A stretch of 64,000 bases of DNA from Muribaculaceae bacterium (GCA_017557625.1 JAFYYG010000001.1:56248-120247), one strand, 5' to 3'. Numbered from the stretch's first letter, positions 7,749 to 16,796 are shown. Notes: generated by a model from the letters alone, not told the origin. Translations and numbers: made by a program.

Positions 7749-9890
7749 ATGAAAAAACTATTATCTTTATTGACTGTCATGGCAGTTGCTCTGCCATTGA
7801 TGGCAGCAGGCACTGCCAGTGATGCTTATCTGAACATCTCTAAGTATGCCACCATCAATCAGGCAGGAGCTACCGTCGATGGTATGGAGACAATCTACAA
7901 GTACACTGAAGCCCCCGGAGGCTACTGGCTCACATTATCCAACTATGGTGTGATGATGACCGACGGTACTCAGAATTGGTTTACCAACGAGATGACCGAT
8001 GCTGACAACACAGCCACCTACATCAACGCATGGACAGCAACTGACGTTTTCCAGGGTCCAAGTGCCTATTTCGGTGAAAACACTGCTTACGCGGCAAAGT
8101 TCAAGCAGCCCACAAAGTACCAGAATTTCTATGTTACTTTCTGCACTCAGGTTAAGCAGTTTGCTTACAACCGCAGCAGCTCTTCTTATTACATTTTGAA
8201 GATGAACATCTATGAGTGTACACTCAATGGAGACGGCTCTCTCAACGTGAGCTCAACCCCAATCGAGACTTTGCAGAGCTCTGCAGTTGGTGCTGAAGTG
8301 CTTGCCTCAGGTGAACTCGACCCCGATAAGATTTACAAGGTAGAGATTGCCAACTCTTATTCATACCTCTATGAGATAGCTTTCAAGACTCCTGGTCTAT
8401 TTGATGGAGAGATTACTGCTCCCGAGGCTTACGACGTTACCGACCTTGTTACTCATCCCATTTATGAAGGTTCTCAAGATATTATTTCTGAGGCCTTTAC
8501 CTGCCATTGGAGCCCATGCCAGGGTGCCAAGAGCTACACTGTGCGAGTTTACCCGTCGTCAACTGAAGATGGCCTGGTCTTCCGTGACAAATTCTCAAAT
8601 TGTACCGCCAATGACGTGTATGAAGAGGCCTTTGAAAATGACGAAGACCATCAAGTCACGCTCAACGGCCATGCCGACAACAATGGATGGGTAGGTCGCA
8701 ACGTACAAGGTGCCGATGGTGGAGTCGTGATAAATAATGACGGAACCCTTTATTTGTCGGGTACTGAAGCCGATTTCAAGATTTATAGATACGTTAAGAA
8801 ATATACAATTAAATTCAAGGCAAAAGCCTACGGTAACGACACCAATTGCAAGCTCAGGTTGGCTAAAGGCGACGGTGGGCTTATTGTAGATGTGACTGAC
8901 ACCGAGCAGTATTATACCATGGTAGTCGAGAGGGAGTTCCCCGATTATTATGCGATTTTATATCCAGGTTTAATGTTCCAAAACATGTCATATGAAGAAG
9001 GAGGTAATAATCGTGTTGTGTTGAGCGATGTCAAGGTTTATTTTGGCGATTACAGCGAGCCACAGAATGAGACCCCCAGATATATACATCCTGCATGGGA
9101 TGGCGACACAACTTTCGTATATAACATTCCTTCCGACAGCACAAGCTTCAGATTTGGTAAATATATTAATGAGGCAGGTGAAGAGCAAATTGATATGTCT
9201 ATCGGACTCATGGATTATGCCCTCTATTATTATGATGTTCAGGCAGTATATTATGATGGTCAGGAGAGCGAGTGGTCTAACCAAATTCCTATCTGCATAA
9301 AGCCCTGGCCCGAAGACCTTTTCCTTGAGGATTCTGAAGACGACGATCCTATTATTCAACCCACTCCCACCGAATTCTACTTGGTAGGTACGTTCAATGA
9401 CTGGAATCAAGCCGAGGATGGCGGCCGTCTGGTATTTACCGCCACCGACACTGAAGGCGTTTATGAGACCGTAGGCACACTTGAGGACAATGCTGAGTTC
9501 AAGGTTATAACCCCTGCTGAGGATGGCTGGACCTGGTATGGTGGTCAAGATGACAACGGTGTTGGCTATTTCTTGATTAATAGCGACCTGCTCAATGCCC
9601 CATTGGCTCTGGTTGACGGAGCAAACTTCCGCATTGAGCAAGGTGGTGAATACACCTTCCGCGTTAACGCAAGCGACTTGACCCTCACAGTTGTTCCTGT
9701 AGCTAATCCTGGCGTTTATGGTGACGTTGACGGCGATGGATACGTGACAACTGTAGATATCACATGCATCTACAACTATCTGCTCAATGGTGACGAGACC
9801 TACATCGCCACCAGCGACATCGATGGTGACGGTTTCATTACCACCACCGACATCACTATCATCTATAACATCATGCTCGGAGGAGAATAA
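7749..9890 (+). CDS. Secreted modular protein: shared module, split Fn3, SusE-like domain, dockerin
   Basis: A 713-residue secreted protein without a recognised catalytic domain. The ATG at 7749 is preferred over an upstream in-frame TTG at 7740 because the paralogue at 10112 starts at the same MKKLLSLLTVMAV position. Domains: signal peptide 1-20; the shared YLNI-KY module (about 22-205, subtype A, with CTQVKQFAYNRS and YSYLYEIAFKTP); a fibronectin III-like fold interrupted by a beta-sandwich (about 210-520); a SusE/F-like starch-binding-type domain (about 541-654, TEFYLVGTFNDWNQ); and a two-repeat dockerin-like tail (655-713, GDVDGDGYVTTVDIT, then SDIDGDGFITTTDIT). It may bind or anchor substrate beside the proteases (inference). 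Confidence 0.8.
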   Translation: MKKLLSLLTVMAVALPLMAAGTASDAYLNISKYATINQAGATVDGMETIYKYTEAPGGYWLTLSNYGVMMTDGTQNWFTNEMTDADNTATYINAWTATDVFQGPSAYFGENTAYAAKFKQPTKYQNFYVTFCTQVKQFAYNRSSSSYYILKMNIYECTLNGDGSLNVSSTPIETLQSSAVGAEVLASGELDPDKIYKVEIANSYSYLYEIAFKTPGLFDGEITAPEAYDVTDLVTHPIYEGSQDIISEAFTCHWSPCQGAKSYTVRVYPSSTEDGLVFRDKFSNCTANDVYEEAFENDEDHQVTLNGHADNNGWVGRNVQGADGGVVINNDGTLYLSGTEADFKIYRYVKKYTIKFKAKAYGNDTNCKLRLAKGDGGLIVDVTDTEQYYTMVVEREFPDYYAILYPGLMFQNMSYEEGGNNRVVLSDVKVYFGDYSEPQNETPRYIHPAWDGDTTFVYNIPSDSTSFRFGKYINEAGEEQIDMSIGLMDYALYYYDVQAVYYDGQESEWSNQIPICIKPWPEDLFLEDSEDDDPIIQPTPTEFYLVGTFNDWNQAEDGGRLVFTATDTEGVYETVGTLEDNAEFKVITPAEDGWTWYGGQDDNGVGYFLINSDLLNAPLALVDGANFRIEQGGEYTFRVNASDLTLTVVPVANPGVYGDVDGDGYVTTVDITCIYNYLLNGDETYIATSDIDGDGFITTTDITIIYNIMLGGE

Positions 9891-9917
9891 TAGATTTTTT
9901 CCATAATATATAATATT

Positions 9918-9952
9918 AAAGAGTCGCCTCATCACTTTGGGGCGGCTCTTTT
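9918..9952 (+). terminator. Rho-independent terminator
   Basis: AAAGAGTCGCC pairs with GGCGGCTCTTT (one G-U pair), followed by Ts, 28 nt after the stop codon at 9890. Confidence 0.8.
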
Positions 9953-10022
9953 GCTTTGTTTTTTGTGATTACCATAAAAATCTTTGAAAAATATTGAAAA
10001 AACACAAAAACACCAATCTTTC

Positions 10023-10053
10023 TTGCATATTCGCATAATTATTAGTACTTTTG
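10023..10053 (+). promoter_or_regulatory. Promoter of the 10112 gene (TTG-20-TACTTTTG)
   Basis: TTG at 10023-10025, 20 bp, TACTTTTG at 10046-10053, then AAGGCTTTT. Leader word AAAACAACTATAT at 10077-10089. This is close to a copy of the promoter at 7662. Confidence 0.75.
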
Positions 10054-10111
10054 AAGGCTTTTAAGAAAAATTGTATAAAACAACTATATCCACTTTTAAA
10101 TTTTACACTTA

Positions 10112-11800
10112 ATGAAAAAACTATTATCCTTATTGACTGTCATGGCGGTTGCTCTGCCATTGATGGCTGCTAATGGCGATGCTAATAGCGCCTATCTGAA
10201 TGTCGCCAAGTATGCCACCATCGACGAGGCAGGAGCTACCGTTGATGGCATGGAGTCAATCTACAAGTACACAGAGCAAGGGACAAGTTATTGGCTCACA
10301 TTATCCAACTATGGTGTGATGATGACTGATGACACACAAAACTGGTTTACCAACGAAATAGTCGAGGCCGACAACACCGACCAATACACTGGTCCATGGA
10401 TAGCCACCGACGTCTTCCAAGGTCCTGCAGCCTACTTTGGCAACAACACTGCTTATTCGGCCAAATTCAAGCTGCCCACTAAGAAACAGACATTCTATGT
10501 AACTTTCTGTACACAAGTTAAGCAGTATGCCTACAACCGCAGCATCAATTCTTACTATATCATGAAGATGGAGATCTATGAGTGCACTAAGAATGCCAAC
10601 GGTTCAATAACCGAAAGCACCACTCCGATTGAATCTTTAGTGAGCTCAACTATTGGCACCGAAGTGCTCTCCTCTAGTGAGCTTGACCCAGAAAAGGTTT
10701 ACAAGGTTGTCGTCTCTAACGCTTATTCTCATCTCTATGAGATAGCATTCAAGACTCCAGGTCTATATGATGGTGATATCGTAACTCCCGAGGCTTATGA
10801 TGTAACTGGTCTTGACGTGGAACATGTAACTATGTCTTGGAGTGCTTGCCCAGGTGCCAAGAGTTACACTGTGCGCACTTATCCATGTGATGATAATGAT
10901 GAGAATTTTAGAGGATTGTTCTATCGAGAGAGATTCACAAACTGCAACGACGGTGACACCTATCAAGATTATGTGCATTTGGATGGCTATACCGACGACC
11001 CTAGATGGTACGGCAATTGCATCAGTGGAGCCGATGGCGGTATCGTGATAGATAATAATGGTTCTGTTGTGTCTCCATTGGACGGCATCGTGATAGCACC
11101 CTATCTTAAGAAATATACCGTTAAGTTCAAGGCAAAATCCTATGGCGACGACACTGATTGCAAGCTCACACTCACCAGTGGAAACAATTCTCAGACATTT
11201 GACATTTCTAGCTCCGAGAAAGAATATACCTATGTGTTCGAAAGGGCATATCCAGACTATTATTCTACCTTATATTCGTTGTATATATTCCAGAATCCTA
11301 GTTATGAGGGAGAACATCGTGTAGTATTGACTAATTTCAAGCTTTATTATGGCGATTTCGGTGAGCAACAACAAGGACCTTCCGCCAAATATGTGGTACC
11401 CGGGTGGAGTGGTGACACTACTTTCGTTAGCAACATTCCCGAAACCACCTTCTCTTTCGGCACTGCGCTTACCGACATTTCTCACTATAACGGCTATGCC
11501 TATTGGATTTATGATGTTAAATCGGTATATTATGGCGGCCAGGAAAGCGAATGGTCCAATAAAATCTACTACTCTCTCTCTCCATGGCCTGAGTTCCTTG
11601 AGGATGACGACGAGCCCGTTGTGGGCGTTACTGGCGACGTTGACGGCGACGGACACGTGACAACAGTAGATATCACATGCATCTACAACTATCTGCTCAA
11701 CGGTGACGAGACCTACCTCGCCACCAGCGACGTGGATGGCGACGGTTTCATCACCACAACCGACATCACAGTAATCTACAATATCATGCTGGGAAATTAA
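10112..11800 (+). CDS. Secreted modular protein: shared module, split Fn3, dockerin
   Basis: A 562-residue paralogue of the preceding protein, sharing its signal peptide (MKKLLSLLTVMAVALPLMA), the subtype A module (about 23-205; CTQVKQYAYNRS, YSHLYEIAFKTP) and the split fibronectin III/beta-sandwich region. It lacks the SusE-like domain and goes directly to the two-repeat dockerin-like tail (505-562, GDVDGDGHVTTVDITCIYNY). No catalytic motif is visible. Its promoter and leader nearly duplicate those of the 7749 gene, so the pair probably arose by tandem duplication followed by loss or gain of the SusE-like domain. Confidence 0.8.
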   Translation: MKKLLSLLTVMAVALPLMAANGDANSAYLNVAKYATIDEAGATVDGMESIYKYTEQGTSYWLTLSNYGVMMTDDTQNWFTNEIVEADNTDQYTGPWIATDVFQGPAAYFGNNTAYSAKFKLPTKKQTFYVTFCTQVKQYAYNRSINSYYIMKMEIYECTKNANGSITESTTPIESLVSSTIGTEVLSSSELDPEKVYKVVVSNAYSHLYEIAFKTPGLYDGDIVTPEAYDVTGLDVEHVTMSWSACPGAKSYTVRTYPCDDNDENFRGLFYRERFTNCNDGDTYQDYVHLDGYTDDPRWYGNCISGADGGIVIDNNGSVVSPLDGIVIAPYLKKYTVKFKAKSYGDDTDCKLTLTSGNNSQTFDISSSEKEYTYVFERAYPDYYSTLYSLYIFQNPSYEGEHRVVLTNFKLYYGDFGEQQQGPSAKYVVPGWSGDTTFVSNIPETTFSFGTALTDISHYNGYAYWIYDVKSVYYGGQESEWSNKIYYSLSPWPEFLEDDDEPVVGVTGDVDGDGHVTTVDITCIYNYLLNGDETYLATSDVDGDGFITTTDITVIYNIMLGN

Positions 11801-11856
11801 TTGAAGCATAATGCACAATTCTCTATCTGAAAACTCATAGAATTGATAACTAAAAG
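11801..11856. repeat. Heptamer-periodic spacer directly after the stop codon
   Basis: The bases after TAA divide into eight 7-nt units (TTGAAGC, ATAATGC, ACAATTC, TCTATCT, GAAAACT, CATAGAA, TTGATAA, CTAAAAG) with A(A/T) favoured at unit positions 4-5. The degeneracy is high here; the same pattern is much clearer at 16700. Confidence 0.45.
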
Positions 11857-11892
11857 AGTCGTTACCAAAAAAGAGAGTGACGACTCTTTTTT
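11852..11892 (+). terminator. Rho-independent terminator
   Basis: AAAAGAGTCGT and ACGACTCTTTT form a perfect 11-bp stem with a following T-run, downstream of the 10112 gene. Confidence 0.85.
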
Positions 11893-11914
11893 GTCTCTTT
11901 TTTGCACTAAAAGG

Positions 11915-11945
11915 TTGTGAAAGTGAATAATAATTCCTAACTTTG
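11915..11945 (+). promoter_or_regulatory. Promoter of the C10 protease gene (TTG-20-TAACTTTG)
   Basis: TTG at 11915-11917, 20 bp, TAACTTTG at 11938-11945, then ACGGCTTTTT. The upstream word GTTGTGAAAGTGAATAATAA is also found, on the minus strand, at the promoter of the M6 protease gene (25277-25307). Confidence 0.75.
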
Positions 11946-12021
11946 ACGGCTTTTTGTAAAGCTACTATTTCTTAGCGAAATTTATATACACAATTGTTCT
12001 ATAACAAATCCTTTAATTACA

Positions 12022-15000
12022 ATGAGAAAACTTTTATCATTACTCACTCTTGCCATGGTTGCCGTGCAGCTTATGGCAGCGCCTGTTGACGTGTCAACAG
12101 CGAAGACAAAGGCCGAGCAGTACCTTGCGCAAAAGGTGTATGCCGGCAACAGATCCATGACACCTGGAGCCACCAATGCCACCCTCATCAAGACCGAGAT
12201 GGGTGACAAAGCTCAGACTCCAGTCTATTACATCTTCAACACCGCGACAACCTTTGTGATTGTGTCGGGTGACGACCGTGCCGAGGAAATCCTCGCCTAC
12301 GGTGACAAACCTCTCTTGCTTGAGCGCATCCCTAAGAACATGGAAGCATGGCTCAACACCTACAAGGAGCAGCTCGACTGGCTGCTCACGCACCCCGAGG
12401 CAAAAGTTGAGAAACCCACCACCTTCAAGGCAGGGGGACTTGTTAATACTGTCACGGGTCCATTGATGACAGCCCTCTGGGACCAGACTGCACCCTACAA
12501 TAATCAGTGTAAGTTTACATATAGTGGTAGCACCTATACTTGCTTAACTGGTTGTCCCGCCACTTCGGCATCGATGGTGCTCTACTATTGGAAGTACCCC
12601 ATTGAGCAGGTTGGTCCACTTCCCGCTTACACTTCCACTCTCGACATTGGCGGTGGTTACTGGGGCAACCAAGTGACCTTTACTTATCCCTCCCTTCCAG
12701 CTACTACTTTTGACTGGGACAACATGAAAGACAAATATGGCACCTGGTATGATGAGTATGGCGCCACTCATAACGAGCCCTACACCACAGAGCAGGGCAC
12801 AGCAGTAGCTACGCTGATGCGTTATGTGGGTCAAGCCGAGCACATGATGTACGGTGTTAATGGTAGCGGAATCTACACTACCGATGCGCAGAACGTTGCC
12901 GACATGTTCATCGAGTTTGGCTATGACGAGTCAACTACTCAGCTGGTTCTTAAGTCAAGCTACAGCGAGACCAACTGGGCAAATCTTCTGCAAACCGAGA
13001 TAGCCGAAGGTCGTCCCGTTGTCTATATGGCTGTTGACTATAGCGCTGGCGGCCACGCTTTCAATGTTGACGGTTACAACTCAAGCACCAATAAATATCA
13101 TGTGAACTTCGGTTGGAGTGGTGACGGTAACAACTGGTGCGTTATGAATGCCTTCACAGATGGCAGTAACTACACCTTCAACAGCGACCAGCAGATGGTT
13201 ATCGGCATCCAACCTCCTATGGGAATGATAAAGGCCAATCCTTCGGAGGTTGCCTTCAACGGCTTTGCTGGTGAGACCTATACTCAGGTTGTGAAGGTTC
13301 AGGCCCGCAACTTAGAGAGCAATGTGGACATCGCTCTCAGCGGCGACAATGTTTACAGCATCAGTCACACCACCCTCACTCCCGCTCAGGCGGCAAATGG
13401 TGTTGATGTTACTGTGACTTACGCTCCTGAAGCTGCCGGCAACACTTCGGCAACCATCACACTCTCATGCGCCGATGAGGACGTGGAGAACGTTACCGTG
13501 CCCATCACCGGCGTAGCAGCTCCACGAGTTCCTACACTCTTAGTTAATCCTGGCGCACTCGATTTCAGTGCAACACTTGATAGAACAGTGACTAAGACCA
13601 TCGAACTCACTGGTGCATTCCTGACCAATGACATTACTGTTACCCTCAACGACACTCATGGCGTGTTCACTGTCGTGCCTGCCTCAATACCACAAAGCAG
13701 TACTGATGTCAACACTCCTATCACAGTTGCGGTATCTTTCAGCTCAGCAGTAGAGGGCACTTTCAATGGCTCAATCACCTTTGCTAGCGAGGGTGCCGAG
13801 AGCAAAACGGTCAACCTCACTGCTATAGCTCGTGATGGTGGCACGGCTGCCGACCCATTCCTCAATATCGCCAATTATGAGACAATCAACGAGGCTGGAG
13901 CTGCTGTGACTGGTATGACTTCGATTTACAAATACACAGAATACGATGACCAGGAGTGCGCTTGGCTCACTGTTTCCAATTATGGTGCTTTGAAGGCCGA
14001 TGCCACTCAAAACTGGTTTGAATCGCAATCACTGAGTCAGTACAGCAACTCTTGGAATGCCACTGACATATTCCCTGGCCAGAACGCTTACTTTGGCAGC
14101 AGCCAAGCTTATTCGGTTTATGGCAGCAGCTATCAGTCGTTCTATGTGACAAATTGCACACAAGTCAAGGCTTTAGTTAAGGGTGGCAGTTACAGCAGTT
14201 CTTCAGCAACCTTGTCAATCTATGAGTGCACACTCAATGCTAATGGAAGTATTACTCCTTCAAACACTGCTGTTGACACACAGTCAGGAAGCAACGACGT
14301 TATCACTTCGGCAGCCCTTGATGAATCAAAGATTTATTTGGTGAAGTTGACTGGTGGCGGTTCTTATCCCGACCTCTTGGAGATTGGCTTCCAGACTCCG
14401 CTCAACCAATTTAATGCTCCGGTTGCTACTCCCGCTACCGACATCACTGAAAACAGCTTCGTGGCAAACTGGACACCTTGCGAGGGTACTGACAGCTACA
14501 TCTTGCGAGTTGTGCCCAAGAGCTATGACATCCTTACTGAGACTTTCCAGAAATTTACCAAGACTGGCGCTCAGGACATCGGCTTACAGCTTGATAACTA
14601 CATGGACAATGCCGGATGGACTGGATATAGGGTATATTCCGCTATTGGAGGCGCACGTCTGGGTACTGGCTCTTCAACAGGCCATATCACTTCTCCAGGA
14701 CTCGTCCTCGGCGAGAATAAGGTTACTGTGAAGTTCAAGGCTAAAGCCCTCAACAACGATACCGACTGCGAGCTCAATGTTTCTTGCGGCGATGCTAGCG
14801 AGACAGTGACTGTTGCCGATAACAACGAGCAATCGTTCACCGTAGTACTTGACTGCAACGTTGGCGCCAACCAGAGTATCAAGTTTGAGAATGTGGTAAA
14901 TGGCAAGCGCGTGGTTATCACCAGTATTCACATTCAAGATGGTGACCGCAGTAATGCTACCCTCAACGCTATCGACGAGGACGGCATCACAATTACTGGC

Positions 15001-15315
15001 ATCACAACCAACAGCTACAAGGTTACCGACCTGCTGCCAGCTACAACCTACATCTACGACGTGAAGGCTGTTTATGGCGCTAAGCAAACCAAGTGGTCTA
15101 ACTTTATCATGGCAACCACTCTTGCTGGTGTATCAGTTTATGGCGACGTGGACGGCGATGGCGAGGTAACCACTGTTGATATCACCTGCATCTACAACTA
15201 CCTGCTCAACGGTGACGAGACTTATATCGACACCTGCGATGTGGACGGTGACGGACAAATTACCACCGTTGATATTACCATTCTCTACAATATCCTGCTG
15301 GGAAACAAAAAATAG
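12022..15315 (+). CDS. Secreted C10 (streptopain-type) cysteine protease, dockerin-tagged
   Basis: A 1097-residue protein. After a signal peptide (1-19) come a Spi-type propeptide and a C10 peptidase domain: catalytic Cys178 lies in TGCPATSASMVLYYWKYP, His345 in AGGHAFNVDGY, and the following NFGWSGDGN supplies the Trp/Asn environment seen in SpeB-type enzymes. Then follow two ASH/MSP-like immunoglobulin-type domains (about 398-605), the shared module (about 608-794, subtype B, CTQVKALVKGG and GGGSYPDLLEIGFQTP), a split fibronectin III with a beta-sandwich insert (about 800-1030) and a dockerin-like tail (about 1038-1097). It should be secreted as a zymogen and degrade protein outside the cell. 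A paralogue lies at 25454. Confidence 0.9.
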   Translation: MRKLLSLLTLAMVAVQLMAAPVDVSTAKTKAEQYLAQKVYAGNRSMTPGATNATLIKTEMGDKAQTPVYYIFNTATTFVIVSGDDRAEEILAYGDKPLLLERIPKNMEAWLNTYKEQLDWLLTHPEAKVEKPTTFKAGGLVNTVTGPLMTALWDQTAPYNNQCKFTYSGSTYTCLTGCPATSASMVLYYWKYPIEQVGPLPAYTSTLDIGGGYWGNQVTFTYPSLPATTFDWDNMKDKYGTWYDEYGATHNEPYTTEQGTAVATLMRYVGQAEHMMYGVNGSGIYTTDAQNVADMFIEFGYDESTTQLVLKSSYSETNWANLLQTEIAEGRPVVYMAVDYSAGGHAFNVDGYNSSTNKYHVNFGWSGDGNNWCVMNAFTDGSNYTFNSDQQMVIGIQPPMGMIKANPSEVAFNGFAGETYTQVVKVQARNLESNVDIALSGDNVYSISHTTLTPAQAANGVDVTVTYAPEAAGNTSATITLSCADEDVENVTVPITGVAAPRVPTLLVNPGALDFSATLDRTVTKTIELTGAFLTNDITVTLNDTHGVFTVVPASIPQSSTDVNTPITVAVSFSSAVEGTFNGSITFASEGAESKTVNLTAIARDGGTAADPFLNIANYETINEAGAAVTGMTSIYKYTEYDDQECAWLTVSNYGALKADATQNWFESQSLSQYSNSWNATDIFPGQNAYFGSSQAYSVYGSSYQSFYVTNCTQVKALVKGGSYSSSSATLSIYECTLNANGSITPSNTAVDTQSGSNDVITSAALDESKIYLVKLTGGGSYPDLLEIGFQTPLNQFNAPVATPATDITENSFVANWTPCEGTDSYILRVVPKSYDILTETFQKFTKTGAQDIGLQLDNYMDNAGWTGYRVYSAIGGARLGTGSSTGHITSPGLVLGENKVTVKFKAKALNNDTDCELNVSCGDASETVTVADNNEQSFTVVLDCNVGANQSIKFENVVNGKRVVITSIHIQDGDRSNATLNAIDEDGITITGITTNSYKVTDLLPATTYIYDVKAVYGAKQTKWSNFIMATTLAGVSVYGDVDGDGEVTTVDITCIYNYLLNGDETYIDTCDVDGDGQITTVDITILYNILLGNKK

Positions 15316-15350
15316 TTCACAGTTTATAGTTCATAGTTCACAGTACATAG
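15316..15350. repeat. Five 7-nt units directly after the stop codon
   Basis: TTCACAG, TTTATAG, TTCATAG, TTCACAG, TACATAG: five in-phase heptamers beginning right after the TAG stop of the C10 protease gene. Confidence 0.7.
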
Positions 15351-15370
15351 ATGGGCTGTGCATAGTGGTT

Positions 15371-15442
15371 TAAGACAATAAAGGACTATAAATATTTACG
15401 CTGCGCGTGGGGGAATTACCGACAATTCCCCCACGCTGGTTT
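15371..15442 (+). repeat. Hairpin-bearing intergenic repeat, copy 1
   Basis: About 70 bp nearly repeated at 46682-46757, also just after a dockerin-tagged gene. The centre GCGTGGGGGAATT..AATTCCCCCACGC is a perfect 13-bp stem. In copy 2 the third stem pair is A-T instead of G-C, changed on both arms, so the pairing is preserved. Confidence 0.7.
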
Positions 15443-15816
15443 TACCGCTTTGCTAGCTTGCCGCTTCGCTGGACGTTAGATACCAGAAGGTCGCGCTACG
15501 CGCTCAAAATTGAATAAAAATTGAAATAATAATTATTCAGGATATTTGTTCCGGCGGATATGAAATTTTAAAATAAATTTTAATCAAACCTTCAGCTCGA
15601 GTGAGTGAGCAGCATGAGTCGTGCGAAGCATGGTGTGCGAAAAGCGAACCTCACTCAATTTTAAGCGCAGCGCCCCCCAAGCCTCAAGAGCTTTTCGACA
15701 TCGTTAGATGCAACTTTTCGAGAGAACAATGAGGAGTCGCGGCTTTAGCGACAATTCGTGGAAATTTGTGGTTTTCGCGAAATTTGCGCAATTCGCCGTT
15801 TTTTTCTTTGTTTTTG

Positions 15817-15847
15817 TTGTGTTTTGCTTTTTTATTTCTTAAATTTG
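15817..15847 (+). promoter_or_regulatory. Promoter (TTG-20-TAAATTTG)
   Basis: TTG at 15817-15819, exactly 20 bp, TAAATTTG at 15840-15847, 44 nt before the ATG at 15892. Confidence 0.7.
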
Positions 15848-15891
15848 CAAACTAAACGCCTCAAAATATCAACTAATTAATAAAATACATT

Positions 15892-16698
15892 ATGAAAAAA
15901 ATCTTACTATTATTGTTACTGCCGGCGATGTTGCTGGTGGCATGTGGTGACGACAATGACGAGCCTACTCCTGGTCAACCCACAGTTCAGGAAGACAGTA
16001 ACTCCATGACAATCACCGTCAATGGTGTGTCGTTCAAGATGATTAAAGTGCCTGGTGGCACTTTTGAGATGGGTGCTAAGGAGGGAGACCCTGATGCCCA
16101 CGGTGTGGATAAACCATCTCACCAAGTCACACTCTCCTCCTATTATATCGGCGAGATGGAAGTGACGCAAGAGCTATGGATGGCGGTGATGGGTGGCAGG
16201 ATAGAAGCCATTTATTACAAACTTCCCAAGGATGAGCTTAACTTTGACGACTGTCACCAGTTTATTAACAGGCTCAACCAACTCACTGGCAAGAAATTCC
16301 GCCTGCCCACCGAGGCCGAGTGGGAGTTTGCCGCACGTGGCGGAAACAAGAGCAAAGGCTACACCTATAGTGGCAGTAACAACCTCAGCGCTGTGGCTTG
16401 GACCAAAGACAATAGTAGTGGGCAGTTACGAAACGTAGGCACTAAGTCGGCCAACGAGCTTGGCATCTATGACATGAGTGGCAACGCCTTTGAATGGTGT
16501 GAGGACTGGCAGGCTCCTTATACCGCCGCAGCGCAGACCAATCCCAAGGGTCCAAGTACAGGGACTTATCGCGTAGTGCGTGGTGGCAGTGTGAGTCCTG
16601 ACGCAGACCACCCCACCCGTCTGTGTCACGTATATGCCCGAGCCTGTAATTATACAAATATCAGAGACAAATACTTTGGCTTTAGACTTGCGCTATAA
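15892..16698 (+). CDS. Lipoprotein with FGE-sulfatase (SUMF1-like) fold
   Basis: A 268-residue lipoprotein: the signal peptide ends in LLVAC with Cys18 as the lipidated residue, followed by acidic residues (GDDNDE) that often mark surface export. Residues about 40-268 form the formylglycine-generating-enzyme fold: VPGGTFEMGA, EVTQELW, RLPTEAEWEFAARGG, GNAFEWCEDW, RVVRGGS and FGFRLAL. At the position where true FGEs have the redox cysteine pair (after RGGS), this protein reads VSPDADHPTRLC, so the pair is not kept and sulfatase activation is unlikely. No sulfatase is nearby. Only a 98-bp heptamer-repeat spacer and no obvious promoter separate it from the downstream subtilase, so the two may be co-transcribed. 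Confidence 0.85.
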   Translation: MKKILLLLLLPAMLLVACGDDNDEPTPGQPTVQEDSNSMTITVNGVSFKMIKVPGGTFEMGAKEGDPDAHGVDKPSHQVTLSSYYIGEMEVTQELWMAVMGGRIEAIYYKLPKDELNFDDCHQFINRLNQLTGKKFRLPTEAEWEFAARGGNKSKGYTYSGSNNLSAVAWTKDNSSGQLRNVGTKSANELGIYDMSGNAFEWCEDWQAPYTAAAQTNPKGPSTGTYRVVRGGSVSPDADHPTRLCHVYARACNYTNIRDKYFGFRLAL

Positions 16699-16699
16699 G

Positions 16700-16796
16700 T
16701 GAATGCATAATGCATAATGCACAATCTACAATTCTCGATCTCTGATCCCCGATCTCCGATTCCCAATCTCCGATAAACGAACAACGATAAACGAAT
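16700..16796. repeat. Spacer built entirely of 7-nt degenerate units
   Basis: From just after the stop codon at 16698 to the ATG at 16797, the sequence divides into fourteen in-phase heptamers: TGAATGC, ATAATGC, ATAATGC, ACAATCT, ACAATTC, TCGATCT, CTGATCC, CCGATCT, CCGATTC, CCAATCT, CCGATAA, ACGAACA, ACGATAA, ACGAATA. Position 4 is A in all, and position 5 is T in twelve. There is no TAnnTTTG promoter inside it. Confidence 0.85.

Larger units (their letters stand above)
15351..15891. other. Gene-free spacer with hairpin repeat and promoter
   Basis: I find no credible gene here. It holds the hairpin repeat at 15371-15442, several small palindromes (for example GCGCTACGCGC near 15493) and the promoter of the next gene at 15817-15847. 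Confidence 0.6.

Noticed and set aside
8988-9935. Minus-strand reading frame (315 codons) opposite the 7749 gene
   Set aside because: Covers the dockerin-coding region on the wrong strand and runs into the terminator; no motif.
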